Both the position numbers and the translations under genes were made by a program. The notes beneath the pieces are model-generated. The model made no database searches. It saw nothing but the letters and a program-made list of their open reading frames with translations, and was not told where the DNA came from. 64,000 nt of DNA from CADEED01 sp036274075 (GTDB taxonomy: Bacteria; Pseudomonadota; Gammaproteobacteria; Steroidobacterales; Steroidobacteraceae): NCBI GenBank assembly GCA_036274075.1, contig DASUGK010000006.1, positions 7,326 to 71,325 on the forward strand, read 5' to 3'. How positions within the stretch are numbered: position 1 is the stretch's first letter; each line of letters begins with the position of its first letter. Below are positions 44,784 through 53,692 of this stretch, piece after piece.

Positions 44784-46829
44784 TCAGGCGCCGGCGCGAA
44801 GTTCCGACCATCCCTCGTCGGGCGTGAACCTCGGGCCATGTGCGCGCGCGAGATCCGTCAGTCGCGCCACCACGGCGTCGACGCCACGCTTGCGAGCGTA
44901 GGTGAGCGGGCCACCGCGGAAAGGGGCGAATCCCGAGCCGAAAATGACGCCAGCGTCGATGAGATCGGCGTCCGCGACGATCCTTTCGCGCAACACCGCG
45001 GCGCATTCGTTGGCGAGAGCGAGGATCAGCCGGTCCTCGAGATCGGCCGGCGGCGGCGCGGGTTTCGCCGAGGATTTCACCGCCTTGCCATCCTTCCAGA
45101 CGTAGAAACCTTCGCCACTCTTGCGTCCGAGCTTCTTGGCGGCGATCAGTGCGTCGAGGCGAGAGGTGTCGGGTTTCTGCTTGCCGAGTGCGCCGCTGAC
45201 GATGTCGCCCACGTGTTTGCACACGTCGAGTCCGACCACGTCGGCCAGTTCCACGGGCCCCATGGGCATGCCGTAACGCAACGCGGCTTCGTCGATGGTC
45301 TCGATCGGGATGCCGTCCTGCAGCGCGAACATGGCCTCGTAGAGATACGGCACCAGCACGCGGTTCACGAGGAAGCCGGGCGCGCTCTTGCACGGCAGCG
45401 GCAGCTTGTCGATGCGCCGCGTGAACGCGATGGCCTTCTGCACCGCGTCTTCGCTGGTGGCTTCACCGCGCACGATTTCCACCAGCGGCATCTGCGCCAC
45501 TGGGTTGAAGAAGTGGATGCCGACCAGGCGGCCCGGATCGGGCAGGTTGTCGTCGAGCTGCTCGAGCATGATCGACGAGGTATTCGACGCCAGGATGGCG
45601 TTGTCATTCATGCGCGGCTCGAGCCGTGCGAACAGCTCGTGCTTGGCCTTGACGTCCTCGAAGATGGCCTCGATGACCACGTCGGCGCCGGGCACGCCAT
45701 CTCCCGCCACGTCGGCGGTGATGCGCGTCATGAGCTCGGCCGCCTTGCCGGGGTCCTTGTAGCGTTTCTCGAATCCTTCGCGCGCGCGCACCAGGGCCGG
45801 CTGGATGAATTTCAGCTCGCGATCCTGCAGCGTCACGTTCAGGCCGCGTTGCGCGCACCAGGCGGCGATGTCACCGCCCATGACTCCGGCTCCCACCACG
45901 TGCACCCGAGCCAGCGGTACCTTGGCCTTGCCACCGAGGTTTTTGAGGCGATCCTGCAGCAGGAACACGCGCACCAGGTTGCGCGAGGTCTCGCCGACCA
46001 TGAGCCGCGCGATGGATTGCGCCTCGGCGACGTAGGCCCGTTCACCGCGCGCGCCATACCGGCTCCACAAGTCGATGATGGCGTATGGCGACGGATAGTG
46101 TTCCGGCCGCGCGCGACCGCGCACTTGTGCCAGCAATTGCCGGCGGACCACGCGGCGCAACAGCGGCAGCGACAGGATGCGGTCGAGCAGCGGCGCCTTG
46201 CGCGGCTTCGGCTGGCGCGCGATGAGCTCGCGCGCGGCGGCCTCGGCGTCCGCGGGAAACACCAGCCGGTCGACGAAGCCGGCACGCCGCGCCTGGTCGG
46301 CCCGCAGGGCCTTGCCGGTGAGCATCATCTGCATGGCCGCTCGCACGCCGCCGATGCGCACCGCTCGCACCGTGCCGCCGAAGCCCGGGTGGATGCCCAG
46401 CATCACCTCGGGCAGGCCCACCGAAAAGTTGTCACCCTTGATGCCCACGCGATACCGGCAGGCCAGCGCGAGCTCGAAGCCGCCGCCGAGCGCAAATCCA
46501 TGGATGATGGCCACCGTGGGGCAGGGCAGCGCCTCGAGGGCATCGAGGATCTTCTGCGCGCCGCGCACCATCTCCACGCCCTGCGCCTCGTTCTCGAGCG
46601 CCACGAACTCCTTGACGTCGGCGCCGGCGACGAACCCGCTCTTCTTGGCGGAGCGGATCACCAGGCCGCGCAGCTTCGTCGACGCCAGCGTCTTCAGGTG
46701 CGAGTCGAGCTCCAGCAGCGCATCACGCGACAGGACATTGGTGGAGGTACCGGGCTTGTCGAACGTGAGCCAGGCAATGCCATCGGCATCGACTTCACGG
46801 GCCCAGGCGGCCGGGGCGGAACTGTTCAT
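44784..46829 (-). CDS. Fatty-acid oxidation multifunctional enzyme (FadB/FadJ-like)
   Basis: 681-residue fusion of enoyl-CoA hydratase (N-terminal, about 1-190: SGFVAGADVKEF oxyanion loop and HGFALGGGFELALACRYRVG) and 3-hydroxyacyl-CoA dehydrogenase (about 305-681: VHVVGAGVMGGDIAAWCAQRG for NAD, ASNTSSIMLEQL, GIHFFNPVAQMPLVEIV with catalytic His). Catalyses hydration and oxidation in beta-oxidation. No thiolase follows directly; a second FadB-like gene at 56684 does have one. The gene begins 10 bases after the EEP-family gene stop. Confidence 0.93.
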   Translation of the reverse strand: MNSSAPAAWAREVDADGIAWLTFDKPGTSTNVLSRDALLELDSHLKTLASTKLRGLVIRSAKKSGFVAGADVKEFVALENEAQGVEMVRGAQKILDALEALPCPTVAIIHGFALGGGFELALACRYRVGIKGDNFSVGLPEVMLGIHPGFGGTVRAVRIGGVRAAMQMMLTGKALRADQARRAGFVDRLVFPADAEAAARELIARQPKPRKAPLLDRILSLPLLRRVVRRQLLAQVRGRARPEHYPSPYAIIDLWSRYGARGERAYVAEAQSIARLMVGETSRNLVRVFLLQDRLKNLGGKAKVPLARVHVVGAGVMGGDIAAWCAQRGLNVTLQDRELKFIQPALVRAREGFEKRYKDPGKAAELMTRITADVAGDGVPGADVVIEAIFEDVKAKHELFARLEPRMNDNAILASNTSSIMLEQLDDNLPDPGRLVGIHFFNPVAQMPLVEIVRGEATSEDAVQKAIAFTRRIDKLPLPCKSAPGFLVNRVLVPYLYEAMFALQDGIPIETIDEAALRYGMPMGPVELADVVGLDVCKHVGDIVSGALGKQKPDTSRLDALIAAKKLGRKSGEGFYVWKDGKAVKSSAKPAPPPADLEDRLILALANECAAVLRERIVADADLIDAGVIFGSGFAPFRGGPLTYARKRGVDAVVARLTDLARAHGPRFTPDEGWSELRAGA

Positions 46830-46839
46830 GGCATCGAAC

Positions 46840-47604
46840 CTAGGCTACTGCGGTCTGCGACGCCACTGCGCCGCGGACATTGAAGTCGCAGAGGATGGGA
46901 CGGTGATCCGAAAAGCGTACGTCCGGCACCTGGAAGTTGGTGACCTCGATCTCCTTGCTGACCAGCACGAAGTCGAGCTCGATGCGCGGGATACGCGCCG
47001 GGAAGGAAGGCAGGTTCTTCTCGTTGGCGCTGCGCAGGCCGGCCGCGCGCATGAACAGGTAGATTTCGTGCGTGCCCCAGAAGGTGTTGAAGTCCCCGGT
47101 CACGATCACCGGCTTGTGCGACTTGATGATGAGGTCGTGCAGGTAGCGTAGCTGGTATTGCCGCTGGCGGTATTTCAGGGCCAGGTGCACGAGGAAGATG
47201 CACACATTGTCGAGCTCGAGCTCGATGATGAGCCGCTTGATGCCGGTGTCGAAGTAATGGAAGCGCTCGCCCTCGACGCGCGGCGCGGCCAGGAACGCGT
47301 TGCCCTGCTTGCGCACGATGGGCATGAGGTTGTTGATCGAGCTCTTGCCGTACTTGCACTCGTAGGTGCTGTAATGGCCGAGCGACTCGGCGATGTGTTC
47401 GGCCTGGTTGAGCATGCCGCTGCGGACCGAGCCGATGTCCACCTCGATGAGCCCGACGATGTCGGGATCCTGTTCCTTCACGAAGCTCGTGATGTTGTCG
47501 AGCACCCTGCGGCTGGATCGCAGATACCCCGCGCCCGGGAACGGCAGGTGGAAAGCCGGACCCGTGCCCGTGGCATAACGAATGTTGTAGACAAGCAGGC
47601 GCAA
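46840..47604 (-). CDS. Endonuclease/exonuclease/phosphatase family protein
   Basis: 254-residue EEP-superfamily hydrolase with the metal Glu in VGLIEVDIGS, Asp/Asn in VTGDFNTFWGTHE and the C-terminal His in VRFSDHRPILCDF. Members cut DNA, RNA, phosphoinositides or sphingolipids; no signal peptide is seen here, so a cytoplasmic substrate is likely, but I cannot name it. The start appears to be TTG at 47604 giving MRLLVYNIRYATG; no ribosome site is obvious. It is divergent from the TIR-like gene and lies before the FadB-like gene. Confidence 0.85.
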   Translation of the reverse strand: MRLLVYNIRYATGTGPAFHLPFPGAGYLRSSRRVLDNITSFVKEQDPDIVGLIEVDIGSVRSGMLNQAEHIAESLGHYSTYECKYGKSSINNLMPIVRKQGNAFLAAPRVEGERFHYFDTGIKRLIIELELDNVCIFLVHLALKYRQRQYQLRYLHDLIIKSHKPVIVTGDFNTFWGTHEIYLFMRAAGLRSANEKNLPSFPARIPRIELDFVLVSKEIEVTNFQVPDVRFSDHRPILCDFNVRGAVASQTAVA

Positions 47605-47699
47605 GGGGATGGGATGCTATCGTTGCGGCGCACAAATGTGGAGTGGGCGCCAGCGTAGGGGACTAAACTACACTCAGGCAACGCTCTGGATCGGTCGTC

Positions 47700-48152
47700 A
47701 TGTCACAAAACAATCCAATTCGATTGTTCGTCACGCATGCGTGGGAGACCTCCGACGAGTATCTGCGGATATTCGAATACCTGGAGAGCGCGCGGAACTT
47801 CTTCTACAAGAATTCTTCCGCGCCCGACAAGGCGCCCGCGGGAGGCAAGGAGGCCGACCGGGAAGAGTGGCGCAAGCAGATCGCGCCGGCCGAATGTGTG
47901 ATTGCCCTTCCGGGTTTGTACCGGCAAAAGGCCGATGAATTGTTGTTCCAGATGACCTTCGCCAAGGCTTCCGACAAGCCCGTCATCCTCATGAAGCCCT
48001 TTGGCGCCAACCAGGTGCTGCCCACGGCGATCACGTCGCTCTCGGACCAGGTGGTCGACTGGGACGGGCGCGCGCTGGTCGATGCCATCAAGGCGCAGGC
48101 GCGCCACGAAGAGTCCCAGCGCTGGGACACCATCGAGTTCAAGCTGGACTAG
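47700..48152 (+). CDS. ThsB-like TIR-domain protein, orphan
   Basis: 150-residue protein consisting of one TIR-like domain of the MTH538/ThsB type: RLFVTHAWETSDEYLRIFEYL at the first strand, NFFYKNSSAPDK, WRKQIAPAECVIALPGLYR, then FAKASDKPVILMKPFG and DQVVDWDGRALVDAIKA. This order matches the Thoeris sensor ThsB, whose TIR domain makes a signal from NAD upon phage infection. No ThsA (NADase or pore) or other effector lies next to it, and the acidic catalytic position cannot be assigned surely by eye. It could be a chromosomal TIR protein with another role. Divergent from the EEP hydrolase. Confidence 0.75.
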   Translation: MSQNNPIRLFVTHAWETSDEYLRIFEYLESARNFFYKNSSAPDKAPAGGKEADREEWRKQIAPAECVIALPGLYRQKADELLFQMTFAKASDKPVILMKPFGANQVLPTAITSLSDQVVDWDGRALVDAIKAQARHEESQRWDTIEFKLD

Positions 48153-48208
48153 CTAACTATCGCGCGCGTATCGCCGCGCATCGTCCGCGCGGGGCGCGGG
48201 CGCGAGGT

Positions 48209-48592
48209 TCAACCTTCGGCGGCGAACAACTGCACCACGGCGGCACCGGCACCCGGGACCGGCAGCGGCAACTCCAGCTCCTGCTGGCGCGTCATGCGGC
48301 AGAACATGCGCACGATCACGGCGGCGTGGCGCTCGGCTTCCTCGACGGACATCTTGCGGATGGTGGCGCGCACCGCATCTTCACCGCGCATCGGGCGTTC
48401 ACGCTGGATCTGGCTCGAGAGTTCTATGAATTGCAGCCGCCATTCGTGCGGCACGTCGTCGGCTTCGATATTGGCGAGGCATTGGCGCCATGCGCCTTCG
48501 AGGCGCTCCTTGATCGCGCCGGAGCGGGCGAGGTGAAGCGTGGCAGATTCGAGCCGGTCGTAAACACGCGTCATGAGGGGTTTCATTAGCAT
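48209..48592 (-). CDS. Hypothetical protein, 127 aa
   Basis: I do not recognise this gene. The 127-residue product is mostly helical: TRVYDRLESATLHLARSGAIKERLEGAWRQCLANIEADDVP, then QIQRERPMRGEDAVRATIRKMSVEEAERHAAVIVRMFCRM, with a short hydrophobic Val/Leu-rich end. No membrane helix or signal peptide. ATG 48592 and the in-frame ATG 48574 are both possible. It converges on the TIR-like gene with a 56-base gap. The codon use looks like that of neighbours, so it is probably real. Confidence 0.6.
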   Translation of the reverse strand: MLMKPLMTRVYDRLESATLHLARSGAIKERLEGAWRQCLANIEADDVPHEWRLQFIELSSQIQRERPMRGEDAVRATIRKMSVEEAERHAAVIVRMFCRMTRQQELELPLPVPGAGAAVVQLFAAEG

Positions 48593-48712
48593 CAGGTGCG
48601 GCGCGGCAATTCCCCTTTTGCGCCTGAAACCTGACGTAACGCCTTTAGTTGTTGTTGTAGCGGAGACCCTGATCCGTCAATGGTGTGCGACGCAAATATA
48701 GCGCGACGTCTA

Positions 48713-50773
48713 TCAATTGCAACGGCCAATCCGTGCAGACAGGCGTCGTGAATGGCGCCGGAAGACCAGGGCGCCTAGCAACATGAGCGTGAAGAGTTCG
48801 AAAGACCCGCCTCCACCACCGCCACCCGAGCTGCCGCCGGGAGTCGGGGAGGGCGCGGGGGGAGTGGGAACCGGGTTGGTCGGGGTGGTCCCCGACGTGA
48901 TGGGCGGCGCGCAGGCCGCGCTGCCGCCCGACGCCGGCGCCTCGGTCGATACGTCATCGGGCATGACGATGACCTGTGCGGAATCGGCCCGGCCCAAGTC
49001 ATCCGTGACCGTAACCTCGAGGATCACGAGGCCCGAAACCGGGGCCTGGACGGTGGCTACGGCGGTGGTTGCGCCTGAAATCGGTGGGGGATTGCTCGCC
49101 GGCGAGACCACCGACCAGGAATAACCCGTCACCGTGCGCCCGCAGGCGGCGGTACTGGCGGAGGCATCGAAGCTGGCCGGCTGGCCCGGCGACAGGTTGT
49201 CCGGCGGCGCGATGGCGGCAATAGGCCTGCCGGCGGCGGTGACGGAGTTGGCGGCATCGACCATGCCGGCGCCACAGACCTCCGTGGTGCACAGGCATTG
49301 CTCGAGCTGGACGTCCAGGGTGTCCACCGGCTCGTGGCAGGCCTGGAGGTTTGGCGCGTCAGCGACCGTCAACGGAAACGGGCGGGCACCTTCGCGCAGC
49401 CGGTCCAGCATTTCGGCGGTGGAGAGGTTGAAGTTCTCCGCGAGCATCAGGGCCGCGACGCCCGAGACGATGGGCGCAGAGAAACTGGTGCCCAGGTTGA
49501 AGTTGGTCTGGCTCGTATAGATGTTCGCGCCCGGGTTGGTCGTGCCGCTGTTCGAGGTGGTATCGAGTGAAAACAGGCAGGGCCCGCCGTTGACGTTGAC
49601 GCAATTGCCACCCGGCGCGGCGATGGCCACCTCCGGGCCCAGGTTGCTGAAACCCACCTTGCTGCCGGCATGGCGGATGGCCGCGATCGCCGCAACACCG
49701 GGGCAGTTGGCCGGTGAAGAGACCACGGTGCCTTCGTTACCGGCCGAAATGACCACCAGCACCTTGTGCTCGGTCAGCTCCTGGATCACGTCGAGGTAGC
49801 TCGGTTCGCAGGGGCTGGTCGCGCCCAGGCTCATGTTGAGGATGCGGGCCGGCGTCGGGTTGTCGGGCACGCCGGCGACGGGCAGGCCCGCCGCCCAGCG
49901 CATTCCCGCGATGATGTCGCTGTCCTTGCCGCCGCACTTGCCGAGCACGCGCACCGGCAGGAGGAAGGAATTCCAGCTGACGCCGGCCACACCCACGCCG
50001 TTGTTGCTCAACGCGCCGATCATTCCTGCGACGCGGGTGCCGTGCCAGCTGCTGTCGGAGGCCAGGCAGCCGAAGAACGCAGGGTTGTTCTGGTCGCTGA
50101 TCAGTATCCAGTCGCCGGGATCGGACGGGTTGGCATCGCGGGCCGTGTCGTCATTCGCCTGGTCGATGCCGCTGACGAAGTCGTAGCCGGGCAGCAGCTT
50201 TCCGCCGCGGTCGCCGCGGCCGAGGTCCGGGTGGTCGTAGAGGATGCCGGTGTCGAGCACGGCGACCACGACACCATTGACGCCTTGGCCCTGATCCCAG
50301 GCTGCAATGGCATTTATCGCGGAGGGCTGGGTCGCCTGCAGGTACCACTGGCCACCGAACAAGGCGTCGTTGGGAATCGTGGCGTGCGGGTAGCGGCGTC
50401 GATCCAGCGCGACGTACTCGACCTGCGGGTCGGCGCGCAGCCGCTCGAGATCAGCCTCGGGCGTGCCATTGGCGGACACGATGCGGCTGGCCAGCAAGTT
50501 CCCGGAGATTTCGCGCCTGAGCTCCACGGCGACCCCGGTGCGCTTGGCCAGCGACGCCGTACGGGCCGAGGGTGTCGACGACTTGGCCGTGGCCGCGGCA
50601 GTCGGCGCCGCTTCACGCCGCAGCTTGACGATGACATCCAGCGACTGGATCGGCGCCGCGGCGTCGACGTGCGCATCGTGCCGAACCGGATTGTCTTCGG
50701 CCAATGCCACGAGTGGCGCTTGCAACGCGACCAGGGTCATCAGGACGGCCATGCGGCCCGAGAGCATCGACAT
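48713..50773 (-). CDS. Secreted S8 subtilisin-like protease with GlyGly-CTERM signal
   Basis: 686-residue exported protease. Signal peptide near the start (MAVLMTLVALQAPLVALA), an inhibitor-like propeptide (VIVKLRREA to VEYVALDRR), then the subtilase domain with catalytic D174 (AVLDTGILYDHPDL), H244 (SSWHGTRVAG) and S430 (LGTSFSAPIVSG). A Pro/Thr/Ser-rich linker leads to a GlyGly-CTERM tail: a glycine run (about 646-656), hydrophobic helix ELFTLMLLGALVF and RRHSRR. Such tails are cut by rhombosortases after type II secretion. ATG 50773 is fixed by AAGGA five bases upstream; the frame extends further to 51124 without support. Confidence 0.93.
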   Translation of the reverse strand: MSMLSGRMAVLMTLVALQAPLVALAEDNPVRHDAHVDAAAPIQSLDVIVKLRREAAPTAAATAKSSTPSARTASLAKRTGVAVELRREISGNLLASRIVSANGTPEADLERLRADPQVEYVALDRRRYPHATIPNDALFGGQWYLQATQPSAINAIAAWDQGQGVNGVVVAVLDTGILYDHPDLGRGDRGGKLLPGYDFVSGIDQANDDTARDANPSDPGDWILISDQNNPAFFGCLASDSSWHGTRVAGMIGALSNNGVGVAGVSWNSFLLPVRVLGKCGGKDSDIIAGMRWAAGLPVAGVPDNPTPARILNMSLGATSPCEPSYLDVIQELTEHKVLVVISAGNEGTVVSSPANCPGVAAIAAIRHAGSKVGFSNLGPEVAIAAPGGNCVNVNGGPCLFSLDTTSNSGTTNPGANIYTSQTNFNLGTSFSAPIVSGVAALMLAENFNLSTAEMLDRLREGARPFPLTVADAPNLQACHEPVDTLDVQLEQCLCTTEVCGAGMVDAANSVTAAGRPIAAIAPPDNLSPGQPASFDASASTAACGRTVTGYSWSVVSPASNPPPISGATTAVATVQAPVSGLVILEVTVTDDLGRADSAQVIVMPDDVSTEAPASGGSAACAPPITSGTTPTNPVPTPPAPSPTPGGSSGGGGGGGSFELFTLMLLGALVFRRHSRRLSARIGRCN

Positions 50774-50972
50774 ATGAGTCCTTCGCCAGCGCATGCCACA
50801 ACGTGGCTCCTGCGATTCTGTGGCGAGCAAGGCCACGGCGGGTTCCCAGTTTGCGGGATCGTTATCTGGCCCGCAGAATCTCACTGACTTCGCATAATGT
50901 ATATTATGGTAAGTTTCATATTCATTGAGGCGCCATACGCGCTGCCGCTGGCAAACGATTGCTTGCGGCTCT
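50774..50972 (-). promoter_or_regulatory. Intergenic region upstream of the subtilase
   Basis: 199 bases containing an unusually AT-rich patch for this genome. The patch centres on the inverted repeat CATAATGTATATTATG (50893-50908: arms CATAAT and ATTATG). On the minus strand it offers -10-like TATACA, so it is probably promoter plus operator for the protease gene. No gene is seen. Confidence 0.35.
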
Positions 50973-51557
50973 CTACCGCTGGCCTCCGCCCTGCGCCGGG
51001 AATTTCTCGAGCAGATCGGCGACCGCGCTCGAGATGAGCGCCTGGTCCGGCGGTCCACCTTTTCCAAGCTCGCGCGATACACGTCCGTTCCACATCTCGG
51101 CGTTGCGCGCCGGATCGATGGCACGCAGCACCAGCGTGCCTTCGCGGACGTTCTTCGCGTCCGGACTGCTCACGCCGACGCCCGCGGCGCCGCTGCTGCC
51201 GACGCCACCCATGCCGATGCCAATGCGGAACGGGTTCGATTTGAGCTTCTCGGCCGCGGCAGTTTCGTACTGCAGGACCAGGTCCGGTTTGGCTCCCGCG
51301 ACGGCCTCCGCGTAACCCTTGCGCTGCAATTCGTTGGTGATGGCGCCGCGGATGTTGCTGTCGAGGATCGAGACAGGCTGGCCGTCGGCCGGCCCCGGGT
51401 CCCAGGCGAAGGTCTTGTAGGCGGTGAAGTCGGCCTGGGGGTTCTGCATCGAATGCACCGGTGGCGGCGCCGACGTGCAGCCCGCGACCAGGATCAGGAC
51501 ACCCACAACGAGACCCGAGGTTACGGGGAGCGCGTACCGGTATGGGGAATAGTTCAT
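50973..51557 (-). CDS. DUF4136 family lipoprotein
   Basis: 194-residue lipoprotein: hydrophobic segment GLVVGVLILV and lipobox VAGC with C27. The body fits the DUF4136 pattern: YKTFAWDPGPA near the start, IRGAITNELQRKGY, PDLVLQYETAAAEK, a Gly-rich loop (GIGMGGVGSSGAAGVGV), then LVLRAIDPARNAEMWNGRVSREL. Function of the family is unknown. AAGGAG precedes ATG 51557. It lies upstream of the subtilase on the same strand, but the 199-base gap makes cotranscription unsure. Confidence 0.9.
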   Translation of the reverse strand: MNYSPYRYALPVTSGLVVGVLILVAGCTSAPPPVHSMQNPQADFTAYKTFAWDPGPADGQPVSILDSNIRGAITNELQRKGYAEAVAGAKPDLVLQYETAAAEKLKSNPFRIGIGMGGVGSSGAAGVGVSSPDAKNVREGTLVLRAIDPARNAEMWNGRVSRELGKGGPPDQALISSAVADLLEKFPAQGGGQR

Positions 51558-51707
51558 AAGGCAACTCCTTGCCGTGAACAGGCATCACGAGCGCCGCAGG
51601 GAGGCCAGCTTAGGCCCGTTTCTCCGACGATTCGTATAGGACTTCCGGGTCGCCTTTTGGGCGCCCCGCCATGCACAATCACACGCTGCTCACACGTGGG
51701 AGTTGGC

Positions 51708-52724
51708 ATGAACAAGCGCGCGACACTCGCGGCCTTGCTGTTGGGGGGAATGGTCTTGAATGCACCTGCCGCGGAATCGCCGTATGCCACGCTGGAGTCG
51801 CTGGACGCGCGTTTCGACGCCTTGATCGCACCCGGCACGAAGATCGAGAAGATCGCCGACGATCTCATGTGGTCCGAGGGGCCACTCTGGGATGCCAGCC
51901 GCAAGACGTTGCTGTTCTCCGACATCCCGCGCAACGTGGTCATGCAATGGCATGCCGACAAGGGTGTGTCCCAGTTCCTCAAGAACAGCGGCTACACGGG
52001 CGCGGCGCCCTTCACCGGCCGGGAACCCGGCTCCAACGGCCTCACCTTCGACCTGCAGGGGCGCCTGGTGCTCTGCCAGCACGGCGATCGCCGCGTGTCG
52101 CGGCGCGAGGCCGACGGCACCATCGTGCCGCTGGCCACGAGCTACGAAGGCAAGAAGCTCAACAGTCCCAACGACCTGGTCTTCGACACGCAGGGCAACC
52201 TGTACTTCACCGATCCGCCCTATGGACTGCCCGGCACGTTCACGGATCCAACGAAGGAGCTGCCTTTCCAGGGTGTGTATCGCGTCGGCGCGGACGGCAA
52301 GATCACGCTGCTCACCAAGGAGCTCGAGGCACCCAACGGACTGGCGTTCTCGCCGGACTACAAGACGCTCTTCGTCGCGAATTCCCAGAAGGAAAACCCG
52401 ATCTGGAAGGCGTTTCCCGTCAACAAGGACGGGACCCTCGGTGCGAGCCGCGAGTTCGCCGACTCGAGCAAGCTCTACAAGGAAGGCGACGGCGTTCCGG
52501 ACGGCATGAAGCTCGACGTCGACGGCAACGTGTTCGCCACCGGTCCCGGCGGCGTGCTGGTGTACTCACCCGACGGCACCCTCCTCGGCCGCATCCTGAC
52601 GGGCGTGCCCACATCCAATGTCGCCTGGGGAGAGGACGGCTCGACGTTGTTCGTGACGGCCAACCACCGCGTGCTGCGTCTACGAACCAAGGCGCGCGGC
52701 ATGCCGCTGCCGGTGGCTAACTAG
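51708..52724 (+). CDS. Secreted SMP-30/gluconolactonase-type beta-propeller
   Basis: 338-residue protein with signal peptide (LAALLLGGMVLNAPAAE) and a six-bladed propeller of the SMP-30/gluconolactonase family: MWSEGPLWDASRKTLLFSDIP (metal Glu), LNSPNDLVFDTQGNLYFTDPPYG (metal Asn), LEAPNGLAFSPDYKTLFVANS (metal Asn/Asp) and DGMKLDVDGNVFATGPGGVLVYSPDG. It probably hydrolyses a sugar lactone in the periplasm; the exact substrate is not shown. ATG 51708 has GGGAG 7 bases upstream. It is divergent from the DUF4136 gene and converges on the aldo/keto reductase. Confidence 0.92.
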   Translation: MNKRATLAALLLGGMVLNAPAAESPYATLESLDARFDALIAPGTKIEKIADDLMWSEGPLWDASRKTLLFSDIPRNVVMQWHADKGVSQFLKNSGYTGAAPFTGREPGSNGLTFDLQGRLVLCQHGDRRVSRREADGTIVPLATSYEGKKLNSPNDLVFDTQGNLYFTDPPYGLPGTFTDPTKELPFQGVYRVGADGKITLLTKELEAPNGLAFSPDYKTLFVANSQKENPIWKAFPVNKDGTLGASREFADSSKLYKEGDGVPDGMKLDVDGNVFATGPGGVLVYSPDGTLLGRILTGVPTSNVAWGEDGSTLFVTANHRVLRLRTKARGMPLPVAN

Positions 52725-52735
52725 CCGGCAGATCC

Positions 52736-53692
52736 TCACTCGTCGAAGTTCTGGTCCCAGTAACGCTCCATGCGGGCTCGCATGGCGGCGTCGGGCATGC
52801 GCCCGCGGGCTGCGCCCAGGTTGTCCTCCAGATGCGAGAGCTTGGTCATGCCCGGGATGGCGACGGTCACCGCGGGATGCGAGATCACGTACTTGAGGAA
52901 CACCTGGCCCCAGCTGCGCGCGCCGATCTCGGCGGCCCAGTCGGGCAGATCGGTATTGGCCACGCGGCGGAACAGGCTGCCGTCGCGGCGGCCACCGAAC
53001 GGAAGGTTGACCAGCACGCCGACTCGCTTGGCCAGCGCCGCCGGCAGCACGGTGTCGGCGGCCGCACGATTGGCCAGCGAATAGTCCACCTGTACGAAGT
53101 CGATGGGCTGCGAGTTGATGATCTCGGTCATCTGCGCGTGCTGGCTGCCACTCGAGGTGGTGATGCCCACGTAGCGGATCTGGCCTTTCTTCTTGAGCTC
53201 GAACAGGTGCGGGAACAACACGTCGACGCCGTTGAGGCTGTGGATCTGCACCAGGTCGAGCACGTCGGTCTTCAGGCGCCGCTTCGACTCCTCGATCATG
53301 GCCACGCCCTGGGCGAGATTGCCGTTGTCGGCCGTCACCTTGGTGGCGATGAATGCCTGCTTGCGATTGCCGATGTCCGCCAGGAGGTCGCCGATCACTT
53401 CTTCCGACTGGCGGTATGCGGGTGCGGTGTCGATCACTGAAGCGCCGGCCGCCGTGAGGCCCGCCAGCACTTCACGCCGCGCCTGGCGCTCTTCGGCAGT
53501 GGTCGGGCTGTAGTTGTTGGTGCCGACGCCGATCACCGCCAGCCGTTCACCCGTCGATGGCACGGGCTTGGTGGTGAGCGGTGCCGCCGGTGGCGGCTTC
53601 ACCTCGTCCTTGGACTTCTCCGCGGCCCACCCCAGCGTGCCGGCTCCGGCCAATGCGATTCCCGCCTTGATGACATCTCGACGTCGGGTCAC
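52736..53692 (-). CDS. Exported (Tat-type) aldo/keto reductase
   Basis: 318-residue NADPH-dependent aldo/keto reductase with an N-terminal twin-arginine-like signal (TRRRDVIKAGIALAGAGTLGWA). The catalytic tetrad is seen in SVIDTAPAYRQSEEVIGD (Asp, Tyr), IATKV (Lys) and LVQIHSL (His), and YVISHPAVTVAIPGMTKLSHLEDN is the usual C-terminal cofactor segment. Tat export would allow folding with NADPH before transport. ATG 53692 overlaps the stop of the VOC gene by 4 bp. Substrate unknown. Confidence 0.9.
   Translation of the reverse strand: MTRRRDVIKAGIALAGAGTLGWAAEKSKDEVKPPPAAPLTTKPVPSTGERLAVIGVGTNNYSPTTAEERQARREVLAGLTAAGASVIDTAPAYRQSEEVIGDLLADIGNRKQAFIATKVTADNGNLAQGVAMIEESKRRLKTDVLDLVQIHSLNGVDVLFPHLFELKKKGQIRYVGITTSSGSQHAQMTEIINSQPIDFVQVDYSLANRAAADTVLPAALAKRVGVLVNLPFGGRRDGSLFRRVANTDLPDWAAEIGARSWGQVFLKYVISHPAVTVAIPGMTKLSHLEDNLGAARGRMPDAAMRARMERYWDQNFDE

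Noticed and set aside
41897..44827. 976-codon plus-strand open frame
   Set aside because: Runs out of frame through the SulP gene and antisense to the cNMP-rhodanese gene; no coherent domain.
44838..46883. 681-codon plus-strand open frame
   Set aside because: Antisense to the FadB-like gene, whose own frame has all catalytic motifs.
47700..48152. Calling the TIR gene a complete Thoeris system
   Set aside because: No ThsA-type effector lies in the window, so only an orphan ThsB-like protein is supported.
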